6,994 nt of DNA, from contig CAIOHM010000195.1 in the NCBI GenBank assembly GCA_903858055.1, positions 1 to 6,994 of the forward strand, in the 5' to 3' direction. The position numbers were made by a program, and so were the translations under genes. Positions 1-6,068 of the stretch are shown in pieces (the first letter of the stretch is position 1; the number at the start of each line of letters is the position of its first letter). Source of the stretch: an uncultured delta proteobacterium. GTDB taxonomy: Bacteria; Myxococcota_A; Polyangia; Polyangiales; Polyangiaceae. The notes below the pieces were generated by a model, which searched no databases, was not told the origin of the DNA, and worked only from the letters and a program-made list of their open reading frames with translations.

Positions 1-1664
1 CGAAGGCCATCGCCGCGGAAGCGGGTCTTGATCACATCGAGACCATCGACCACGCGGGCATCACCACTGAGCTTGCGACGCAAGTTCCGATCTCTTTCGC
101 GAAGCAGCACCATCTGCTCCCGGCAAAAGAAGACGATCGTTCAGTCTACGTGCTTTGCGCCGACCCGTTCAACACGACGGCCATCGATGAAGTGCGCATG
201 GTCTACGGCAAGCCGATCGAACTGATCGTCGCGGGAGCCGAGCGCATCACGGACGCCATCAACCGCGTGTACGAGCGCGACGCGAAGGGTGGCGAACTCG
301 ACGGCGGCAAGAAGGAAGAAGCGGAAGAAGAACTCTCCGACGACATTCTTGACTCGGACGACGAAGCCCCGGTGATTCGCTGGGTGAACTCGCTCTTTCT
401 GCAGGCGATGAAGGAGCGCGCAAGCGACATCCACATCGAGCCGGAAGAGAAAGAGGTCATCGTCCGCTACCGCATCGACGGCGAGCTCTACGTGGTTCGC
501 CGTGCGCCGCGCGCGTTCATGAGCGCGATCGTCTCGCGCCTCAAGATCGAGTCTTCGCTCAACATCGCCGAGAAGCGCCTGCCGCAAGACGGCCGCATCA
601 CGAAGAAGATCGCGGGCAAGGCGTTCGACATCCGCGTGTCGACCGTCCCCACGAGCCGCGGCTACGAGCGCATCTGCATGCGCCTCCTCAACAAGTCGTC
701 CGTCCTGCTCGACCTGCCCGACCTCGGGTTCAGCGCCCGCGACTTCCACATGATGGACGGGCTCATTCACCGCCCGGACGGCATCATGCTCGTCACCGGT
801 CCCACGGGCTCCGGCAAGACGACCACGCTCTACGCGTGCATCAACCGCATCAACAAGCCGAACGTGAACATCCTCACGGCGGAAGACCCGGTCGAGTACG
901 AGCTCGCAGGCATCCACCAGGTCCACGTCCAGTCGAAGATCGGCCTCACGTTTGCGAGCGCGCTCCGCGCCTTCCTCCGCCAAGACCCCGACGTCGTCAT
1001 GGTCGGTGAAATCCGCGACAAAGAGACCGTCGAGATCGCGATCAACGCGTCGCTCACGGGTCACTTGGTGCTCAGCACGCTCCACACGAACGACGCGCCG
1101 GGCGCCATCACGCGCATGGTCGACATGGGGGTCGAGCCGTTCCTCATTCGCTCGTCGGTCATCGGCATCCTCGCCCAGCGCCTCGTGCGCATCCTCTGCC
1201 CGCACTGCAAGGTGCCCTACGAGGCGAAGCCCTACGAGCTCGAGCAGCTTGGTCTCACCGCGGAGCGCATCGAGCATCGCCGCAAGCGCCGCGACGTGCC
1301 CGGTACGCGCTACTACCCGCGTGAGGCCGAGGGCGCGGTCGATCCCCTCGACGTCGACCTGTCGAAGCCCATCCAGTTCTTCCGCAACGGCGGCTGCGAC
1401 AAGTGCGGTCAAACGGGCTTCTCGGGTCGTCGCGGCATCTACGAGCTCCTCTTGATGGACGACGCCATCAGCCCGCTCGTGCTGCAGAACGCCGACGCGC
1501 AAACGGTCAAGCGCGCGGCCTTCGAGCAGGGCATGGACTCGCTCCGCGACGACGGCGCGCGCAAGGTCATCCTCGGCCTTACGACGGCCGACGAGGTCCT
1601 CGCGGCCACGCAGGAAGACTTCGACATCAACGCGACGCAGCCGGGCCCCGGCGCGGCGGCGTAA
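1..1664 (+). CDS. gspE: Type II secretion ATPase GspE (5' partial)
   Basis: This is the hexameric cytoplasmic ATPase that powers pseudopilus assembly. The open frame runs in from the left edge (first full codon at base 3), leaving 553 residues. An ATG- or GTG-based call at base 150 would wrongly cut off the N-terminal domain. Fragment residues 1-95 look like the T2SSE_N/MshEN domain, followed by an acidic linker. The ATPase core has Walker A GPTGSGKTTT (bases 798-827), an Asp box (TAEDPVEYEL), Walker B with VGEIRD (about 1002-1019) and a His box (HLVLSTLHTND, from 1062). The C-terminal zinc module has CPHC (1197-1208) and CDKC (1395-1406), separated by 62 residues, where characterised GspE proteins have about 29. 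PilB and MshE are related, but gspF-K downstream fixes the assignment as T2SS. Probably a few dozen N-terminal residues, the GspL-binding end, lie outside the window. Confidence 0.97.
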   Translation, partial: KAIAAEAGLDHIETIDHAGITTELATQVPISFAKQHHLLPAKEDDRSVYVLCADPFNTTAIDEVRMVYGKPIELIVAGAERITDAINRVYERDAKGGELDGGKKEEAEEELSDDILDSDDEAPVIRWVNSLFLQAMKERASDIHIEPEEKEVIVRYRIDGELYVVRRAPRAFMSAIVSRLKIESSLNIAEKRLPQDGRITKKIAGKAFDIRVSTVPTSRGYERICMRLLNKSSVLLDLPDLGFSARDFHMMDGLIHRPDGIMLVTGPTGSGKTTTLYACINRINKPNVNILTAEDPVEYELAGIHQVHVQSKIGLTFASALRAFLRQDPDVVMVGEIRDKETVEIAINASLTGHLVLSTLHTNDAPGAITRMVDMGVEPFLIRSSVIGILAQRLVRILCPHCKVPYEAKPYELEQLGLTAERIEHRRKRRDVPGTRYYPREAEGAVDPLDVDLSKPIQFFRNGGCDKCGQTGFSGRRGIYELLLMDDAISPLVLQNADAQTVKRAAFEQGMDSLRDDGARKVILGLTTADEVLAATQEDFDINATQPGPGAAA

Positions 1665-1671
1665 GAGGCCC

Positions 1672-3069
1672 ATGCCCGTCTTCGAGTACAAGGGCGTCAA
1701 TGTCTTCACGGGAAAGCCCGTGCAAGGCATCAAGGACGCCGACAACGCCAAGATGCTCCGCACGCTGCTCAAGCGTGAGGGCATCCTGCTGACGAGCGCC
1801 AAGGAAGAGCTGCTCGAGAAGGTGGGGTCGGCGGGCTCGGGCGGGAGCTTCTTCGGCGGCGTCAACCTCGCGGACGTCTCCATCACGACGCGGCAGCTCG
1901 CCACGTTGGTCGGCGCGGGCATCCCGCTCGTCGAGGCCGTGACCGCGCTCATCGATCAGAGCGAGAAGGTTCAGCTCAAGAAGGTCCTCACGAGCGTTCG
2001 CGATCGCTTGAACGAAGGCTGGGCCCTCGCGCGCGCCCTCGAGCCACACCCGCGCGTCTTCTCGAACCTCTACGTCTCGATGGTCGCCGCCGGTGAGGCC
2101 TCTGGAACGCTCGAGGCGGTCCTCGAGAGGCTTGCAGACTACATCGAAGGCCAGTCGAAGCTCCGCGGCAAGGTCGGCGCGGCGCTCGCGTACCCCGCGC
2201 TCATGCTCATGATCGGCAGCGTGCTCATCGGCGTCATGATGATCGTGATCGTGCCCAAAGTGACGAGCATCTTCGCGAGCCTCGACCGCGCGCTCCCTTG
2301 GTACACCGAGGTGCTGATCGCCCTCTCGCAGGGGCTTGGCTCGGCCCAAATGGGCGGCTTCGTCCTCTCGCTCGCGTGCTTCATCTCGATGCGGCGCCGC
2401 TACAGCGAGCAGCTCGGCGCGGCGCAAGCGACCGACAAGATCGCGACCGGCCTCGCGCTCGGCTCGCTCGCCCTCACGGTGCTCTGCGCGCTCGTGCCCG
2501 AGTCTCCGCTGAAGTACGCGTTCGGCTGCCTGCTCGGCGTGAGCGCTGGCTTCGGCATCACGAAGTTCATGGCCTTCGCGTCGACCCCCGACGGCCAGGT
2601 GTGGATCGACACGAAGAAGCTGCAGATGCCGGTCTTTGGGCCGCTTTTCCGCATGCTCGCCGTGGCCCGTTTCGCGCGCACGCTGAGCACGCTGCTCAAG
2701 AGCGGCGTGCCGCTCCTCAAGGCGATGGACATCGTCAAGAACGTCCTCGACAACGCCAAGCTCGAGCGCGTCGTGAAAGATCTCTCGAGTTCGGTGCGCG
2801 AAGGCGAATCGATCGCCGCGCCGCTCAAGAAATCCGGAGACTTTCCTCCGCTCGTGACGCACATGATCGCGGTCGGCGAGAAGAGCGGTCAGCTCGAGCA
2901 GATGCTCGAGACCGTCGCGAAAAACTACGACACGCAAGTCGACACGCGCGTGCAGGCGCTCACGAGCCTCCTCGAGCCGATGATGATCGTGGTCATGGGC
3001 GGCTCGGTCGGGTTCATCGCGTTCGCGATCCTCATGCCCCTCATCCAGATGAACGACTTCGGCCCATGA
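1672..3069 (+). CDS. gspF: Type II secretion inner-membrane platform protein GspF
   Basis: GspF is the polytopic inner-membrane protein that couples the GspE ATPase to pseudopilus assembly. The 465-residue product has two T2SSF domains, at about residues 70-198 and 328-455. Each starts with a related motif (TRQLATLVGAGIPLVEAV and ARTLSTLLKSGVPLLKAM) and contains a GE.SG element (GEASGTLE, GEKSGQLE). Clear membrane segments are at about 176-195 and 437-457. The usual GspF is about 400 residues. The excess sits in the linker between the two domains, which carries hydrophobic stretches at 227-240, 257-275 and 282-300 where one is expected. The ATG lies 7 bases after the gspE stop, behind a closely spaced AAGAGG (1663-1668). 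The stop overlaps the next start as ATGA. PilC-type platform proteins are homologous, but the neighbours indicate T2SS. Confidence 0.95.
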   Translation: MPVFEYKGVNVFTGKPVQGIKDADNAKMLRTLLKREGILLTSAKEELLEKVGSAGSGGSFFGGVNLADVSITTRQLATLVGAGIPLVEAVTALIDQSEKVQLKKVLTSVRDRLNEGWALARALEPHPRVFSNLYVSMVAAGEASGTLEAVLERLADYIEGQSKLRGKVGAALAYPALMLMIGSVLIGVMMIVIVPKVTSIFASLDRALPWYTEVLIALSQGLGSAQMGGFVLSLACFISMRRRYSEQLGAAQATDKIATGLALGSLALTVLCALVPESPLKYAFGCLLGVSAGFGITKFMAFASTPDGQVWIDTKKLQMPVFGPLFRMLAVARFARTLSTLLKSGVPLLKAMDIVKNVLDNAKLERVVKDLSSSVREGESIAAPLKKSGDFPPLVTHMIAVGEKSGQLEQMLETVAKNYDTQVDTRVQALTSLLEPMMIVVMGGSVGFIAFAILMPLIQMNDFGP

Positions 3070-3446
3070 TCGTCGCGCGCCGCCTCTCGTCGCGTGCTTC
3101 CGATGCCAGCGCGGCCAGGCCTCGCCAGGTGGTGGTGTGGGCGTGCGTACTCCTCGCGTTCCTCGGGGTCTACCGCACGGGTCGCGCGGACGAGCAGCGT
3201 GCGGCGACGCGCTACGCACGTCAGTCCGTGGAAGAGCTCACGTGGCGCTACCGCTTGCGTCACGGCGGTCGTTGCCCGCGCGACGTCGCCGCGGTCGCTC
3301 GAGACGCGTCGCGCGCGGAGCTGCCGCGCGACGGTTGGGGTCGAGCGTTCGCGCTGCGGTGCCCCTCGCTCCGTGAGGGGCGCGACTTCGATGTCGTGAG
3401 TGCCGGTCCGGACGGCGTTGCCGGCGGCCTCGATGCTGTAGACTAA
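3066..3446 (+). CDS. GspG-like membrane-anchored protein without prepilin signal
   Basis: The 126-residue product has a basic N-terminus (about 1-20), one hydrophobic segment (about 21-36, VVVWACVLLAFLGVY) and a C-terminal half resembling the GspG pseudopilin domain. The resemblance includes LPRDGWGRAF, then FDVVSAGPDGVAGG near the end, which fits the WG..Y and DGxxGG calcium-loop pattern of GspG. It aligns by eye with the next gene, gspG: Cys70-Pro matches Cys75-Pro and Cys99 matches Cys105. There is no G-[FMI]-x3-E cleavage motif, and the hydrophobic segment is shorter than a pilin helix, so prepilin-peptidase processing is not expected. The ATG overlaps the gspF stop (ATGA), which implies translational coupling. 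The frame is open further upstream over gspF, but that part reads as a shadow. A periplasmic-facing accessory or decoy of GspG is my inference. A decaying gspG copy is possible, though the frame is intact. Confidence 0.8.
   Translation: MIVARRLSSRASDASAARPRQVVVWACVLLAFLGVYRTGRADEQRAATRYARQSVEELTWRYRLRHGGRCPRDVAAVARDASRAELPRDGWGRAFALRCPSLREGRDFDVVSAGPDGVAGGLDAVD
3361..3381 (+). other. Perfect 7-bp stem-loop upstream of gspG
   Basis: GCCCCTC at 3361-3367 pairs perfectly with GAGGGGC at 3375-3381 around a 7-base loop. It lies inside the end of the gspG-like gene, about 90 bases before the gspG start. No U-run follows, so it is not an intrinsic terminator. It could stabilise or mark a processed gspG transcript, but in DNA this G+C-rich it may be chance. 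Confidence 0.25.
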
Positions 3447-3471
3447 CGATCCTCCCCCCGTGAGATTCCCC

Positions 3472-3876
3472 ATGAACCACCGATCCATCGCCTCCGCCCG
3501 TCGCGCCCTCGAGCGCGGTATGTCCCTCGTCGAAGTCATGATCGTCGTCGTGATCATCGGCCTCATCGCTTCCGGCGCCGCGCTCGGAGTCTTCCCGAAG
3601 CTGAAGCAGGCGCAGGTGGACACGACGAAGACGAGCGCGCGTACGATTCGCCAGGCGGCGGAGAGCTGGCGCGGTGCGCACGCGGCCGACGAGTGCCCGA
3701 CGCCGAAGCAGCTCATCGAAGAGAAGCAGCTCGACACCGCGTCGAAGATCTCGGACGCCTGGGACCAGCCGTTCAAGATCCTCTGCGAGGACGATGAGAC
3801 GTTCGTCACGAGCGGCGGCCCGGACAAGAAGGAAGGCACCGCGGACGACATCAAGATCCCCGAGCCCCAGAAGTGA
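3472..3876 (+). CDS. gspG: Major pseudopilin GspG
   Basis: GspG is the main subunit of the periplasmic pseudopilus. The ATG at 3472 gives 134 residues: a basic 16-residue leader ending LERG, then the class III cleavage motif G|MSLVE with Glu at +5, then a hydrophobic helix to about residue 40. The globular part follows the T2SS G layout, with W97 in SDAWDQPF and a C-terminal acidic loop (GGPDKKEGTADDI) at the position of the family's calcium site. That loop is less canonical than usual. Cys75 and Cys105 could form a disulfide. An in-frame GTG at 3460 is a possible start, but it has only a C-rich run before it, whereas the ATG has a weak GAGA (3462-3465) about 6 bases upstream. A 25-base gap separates it from the previous gene, the largest gap in the window. 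The stop overlaps the gspH start as GTGA. Confidence 0.93.
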   Translation: MNHRSIASARRALERGMSLVEVMIVVVIIGLIASGAALGVFPKLKQAQVDTTKTSARTIRQAAESWRGAHAADECPTPKQLIEEKQLDTASKISDAWDQPFKILCEDDETFVTSGGPDKKEGTADDIKIPEPQK

Positions 3877-4583
3877 TCGGGGACGGGCACCTCGGCTTGG
3901 CTGCGCGGCGCACGCGCGGCATGACGCTCGTCGAGGTGCTCGTCGTGGTGGTCATCGTGGCGCTCATCAGCGGCAGCATGATCGCGGGCTCAGGGCAGCT
4001 CGGCGGCGCCCGCCTGAAGCGCGCGTCGGCCATGATCGTCGGCGCGGTGCGTGCCGCGTTCACGCGGTCCACCGCCGTGTCGAAGAGTGTCCGGCTTGCC
4101 TTCGACCTCGACCACCACACGGTGAACCTCGAGGAGGCCGACCAGCCGATGCTCGTGCAGCGCGCGGACGAGTCGCTCGGCGCCGATCCGGCGACGGAGG
4201 CTCAGAAGCAGGCGTACGAGGAAGGCCAACGTGTGCTCGCGGGTTTGGTGATCCCTCGTCCGAAGTTCAAGCCGGCGAAGGCCGCGGGCTTCGAACGCGA
4301 GGGGCAGGGCGCAGGGCGTCCGCTCGGTCGAGGCATCGTCTTCAAGCAGGTGCAGACTGCACACGACGACACGCCCAAGAGCGAGGGAGTCGCGTACCTC
4401 CACTTCTGGCCCGGGGGACAGACGGAGCGCGCGACGATCCAGATCAAGGGCGAGAAGGGAGACGACGCGTCGGGGCTGACGCTGATCGTGTCGCCGCTCA
4501 CGGGCAAAGTGAGCGTGCACCCCGGGACGGCCGAGTCGCCCTGGGAGCGCCTCGAAGCGGAGCGTGAAGATGCCGACTTCTGA
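3873..4583 (+). CDS. gspH: Minor pseudopilin GspH
   Basis: GspH is a minor pseudopilin thought to link the I-J-K tip to the GspG shaft. Its 236 residues begin at a GTG that overlaps the gspG stop by 4 bases. No good Shine-Dalgarno was seen, so translation probably depends on coupling. The leader is 16 residues ending RRTRG, followed by the cleavage motif G|MTLVE and a hydrophobic helix (about 20-40). The fold region has an RLAFDLD strand (about 74-80), then AYLHFWPGGQTERATIQI (about 174-191) and LTLIVSPLTGKVSV (about 202-215), which match the F.P.G and P.TG.v.V pattern of GspH/FimT-type proteins. It is longer than the usual 150-190 residues because of a charged, probably flexible region at about 95-150. 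The H assignment rests on gene order and this C-terminal pattern. Confidence 0.87.
   Translation: MIGDGHLGLAARRTRGMTLVEVLVVVVIVALISGSMIAGSGQLGGARLKRASAMIVGAVRAAFTRSTAVSKSVRLAFDLDHHTVNLEEADQPMLVQRADESLGADPATEAQKQAYEEGQRVLAGLVIPRPKFKPAKAAGFEREGQGAGRPLGRGIVFKQVQTAHDDTPKSEGVAYLHFWPGGQTERATIQIKGEKGDDASGLTLIVSPLTGKVSVHPGTAESPWERLEAEREDADF
4559..4562 (+). promoter_or_regulatory. Ribosome binding site deciding the gspI start
   Basis: GGAG lies 7 bases before the ATG at 4570, a normal spacing. The alternative in-frame GTG at 4564 would leave only one base between, so this site favours the ATG. It is inside the 3' end of gspH. Confidence 0.6.
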
Positions 4584-5382
4584 GCGCTCCCTCCGACGAA
4601 GAGCGCGAGCGTTTTCGCTGCTCGAGATCATGGTGGCGATCGCCATCTTGGGGCTCACGCTCACCGTGATCCTTTCGGCGCAGGGCAGCCTCTCCGCGAG
4701 CGACAAAATCGCCGCGCGCGAGGGCATGGCCGTCACGCTCGCGCGCTGCAAGATGACGGCGGTGGAGGAAGATCTCCTCAAGCGCGGGTACCCCGTCCTC
4801 GACGAGATCAACGGCGACGAGAACTGCTGCGAAGGCGTTGATGCGCCCGGCTTCACCTGCGACACGGCGGTCGAGCGCGTGGAGCTCCCCGAGATGTCCG
4901 GTGGCGGCGGCGGCGAAGGCGGAGACGCGGGCATCGGCGGCGCGCTCGCGGCGGCGGTGAAGGGCGTTCAGCCCGGAAAAACCGGGGAGAACGGCGCACC
5001 TCCGCTGCCCCCTGCGCTCGCGAAGGAAGGCACGATCGCGAGCGCGGTCGGCGACGGCGGGCTCTCGGAGATCGCCGCAACGATGTCGCGCCAGACCGAC
5101 GAGGCGGCGCAGGGCGGTGGAGCGGCGGGGCTCGTGGGTCAGGTGCTCGGCATCGTCTACCCGTCGCTGCGGCCGATCCTCTCGAACAGCGTGCGTCGCG
5201 TCACGGTCTCGGTGCACTGGGAAGACGGACCCAACGAGCGCGAGTTCAAGCTCGTGCAGTTCGTGTCGAACCCGTCGATCGCCGCGCAGGCGATGGGCGC
5301 GGGGATGCCAGGCGGGCCGGGCGGGCCGGGTGGTATGCCGGGCGGCGGTTCCGCGGGCATGCCGACCGGGGGCGGGAAGTGA
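4570..5382 (+). CDS. gspI: Minor pseudopilin GspI, enlarged, with Ala at cleavage site
   Basis: GspI is a tip-complex pseudopilin that nucleates pseudopilus assembly together with J and K. Its 270 residues start at an ATG overlapping the end of gspH by 14 bases. The leader (RRRARA) is followed by FSLLEIMVAIAILGL, typical of GspI, but the -1 residue is Ala14 instead of Gly. Glu19 sits at +5. The pilin core continues to about residue 100 and includes ARCKMTAVEEDLL, then resumes at about 206-234 with SVRRVTVSVHWEDG and a last strand. Between them lies a roughly 100-residue Gly/Ala/Pro-rich insert. The end is a Gly/Pro/Met-rich tail (about 242-270). The usual GspI is about 120-130 residues, so this protein is about twice as long. 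Cysteines are at 60, 86, 87 and 97. The stop forms TGATG with the gspJ start. Confidence 0.9.
   Translation: MPTSERSLRRRARAFSLLEIMVAIAILGLTLTVILSAQGSLSASDKIAAREGMAVTLARCKMTAVEEDLLKRGYPVLDEINGDENCCEGVDAPGFTCDTAVERVELPEMSGGGGGEGGDAGIGGALAAAVKGVQPGKTGENGAPPLPPALAKEGTIASAVGDGGLSEIAATMSRQTDEAAQGGGAAGLVGQVLGIVYPSLRPILSNSVRRVTVSVHWEDGPNEREFKLVQFVSNPSIAAQAMGAGMPGGPGGPGGMPGGGSAGMPTGGGK
5293..5379 (+). repeat. Gly/Pro-rich low-complexity tail of gspI
   Basis: The DNA repeats GGCGGGCCG-like units (from about 5311) and encodes short Gly-Gly-Pro and Gly-Met-Pro repeats at the end of GspI. The segment looks unstructured. It may have expanded by replication slippage. Confidence 0.6.
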
Positions 5383-6068
5383 TGCGCTCGCTCGCGCGTT
5401 CCCGCGGCATGACGCTCCTCGAGATCATGGTCTCGATGGCGATCCTCGCCATGATGTCGCTGCTGATCTACGGCGCCTTCAACTCGGTCACGCGCGGGAA
5501 GACCAATGAGGCCGCGCGCATGGAGCGCTTTCGCGAGGGCCGCGGCGCGGTGCTTCGCATGAGCCGCGAGCTCTCGTCGGCCTACCTCTCGGACCACGGC
5601 ACGAAGAACCCCTCGACGGCGGCGCGCATCACGAGCTTCGTGGGCACGGGTGGCATGAGCTACAACCGCGTCGATTTCTGCGCGTTCGTGCACCGGCGCA
5701 CCGAGCGCGACGCGAAAGAGTCCGATCAAGCGGAGGTCGGCTACTTCGTCGTGAAAGACCCCGTCGACAGTGACGTGATGGACCTCGTGCGCCGCGAGCA
5801 GCCTGCCCCGGATACGGACGGACGCCATGGCGGGCACGTCGACGTGCTCGCGCGGGACGTCGAGGAATTCACGCTGAAATACCTCGACCCGATGACCGGC
5901 AACTGGCTCGAGACCTGGGACAGCCTCTCGAGCAACGGCCAGCCGAACCGCCTGCCCATGGAGGTGCGCATCGTCCTCAAACTGCGTGCGACCACGAGCG
6001 CGCCGGCCACGACGTACGGGGGTCGTGTCCTCATCCCCGTCTTGCAGCCCTTGGGGTTCGGGAACTGA
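5382..6068 (+). CDS. gspJ: Minor pseudopilin GspJ
   Basis: GspJ is the tip-complex pseudopilin that packs against I and K. Starting at the ATG, which shares one base with the gspI stop (TGATG), it has 228 residues. A GTG one codon earlier (5379) is an alternative and changes nothing of substance. The 9-residue leader ends ARSRG, followed by the motif G|MTLLE and a hydrophobic helix (about 10-30). Family features follow in order: a basic/amphipathic segment (RFREGRGAVLRMSRELSSA, about 49-67), SFVGTG (about 85-90), EVGYFVVKD (about 118-126), LVRREQ (about 135-140), DVEEFTLKYLDPMTGNWLETW (about 159-179) and LPMEVRIVLKL (about 191-201). The LxRRE and W...W...LP..V pattern and the position between I and K support J. 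Length is within the usual range. A weak GGGAAG (5374-5379) precedes the start. Confidence 0.93.
   Translation: MRSLARSRGMTLLEIMVSMAILAMMSLLIYGAFNSVTRGKTNEAARMERFREGRGAVLRMSRELSSAYLSDHGTKNPSTAARITSFVGTGGMSYNRVDFCAFVHRRTERDAKESDQAEVGYFVVKDPVDSDVMDLVRREQPAPDTDGRHGGHVDVLARDVEEFTLKYLDPMTGNWLETWDSLSSNGQPNRLPMEVRIVLKLRATTSAPATTYGGRVLIPVLQPLGFGN

Noticed and set aside
150..152. GTG at 150 as the gspE start
   Set aside because: The frame stays open to the left edge and encodes an evident T2SSE_N-type domain, so the gene is cut by the window rather than starting here.
141..1952. Very long minus-strand open frame (603 codons) opposite gspE/gspF
   Set aside because: Its translation is Arg/Asp/His/Val-rich low complexity with no recognisable motif, typical of the antisense of G+C-rich codons. 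The + strand has clear GspE and GspF motifs over the same bases.
2298..3065. Upstream extension of the GspG-like frame inside gspF
   Set aside because: The translation there is Arg/Ala-rich shadow sequence of gspF. The ATGA overlap at 3066 gives a natural coupled start, and the protein-like pattern begins only there.
1627..3219. Minus-strand open frame of 530 codons opposite gspF
   Set aside because: Same antisense signature (runs of Arg, Glu, His and Asp). It is fully overlapped by a well-supported GspF.
4972..4986. CCCGG-AAAAA-CCGGG inverted repeat inside gspI
   Set aside because: It has only five base pairs, lies within low-complexity coding DNA and has no U-run, so it is likely chance.
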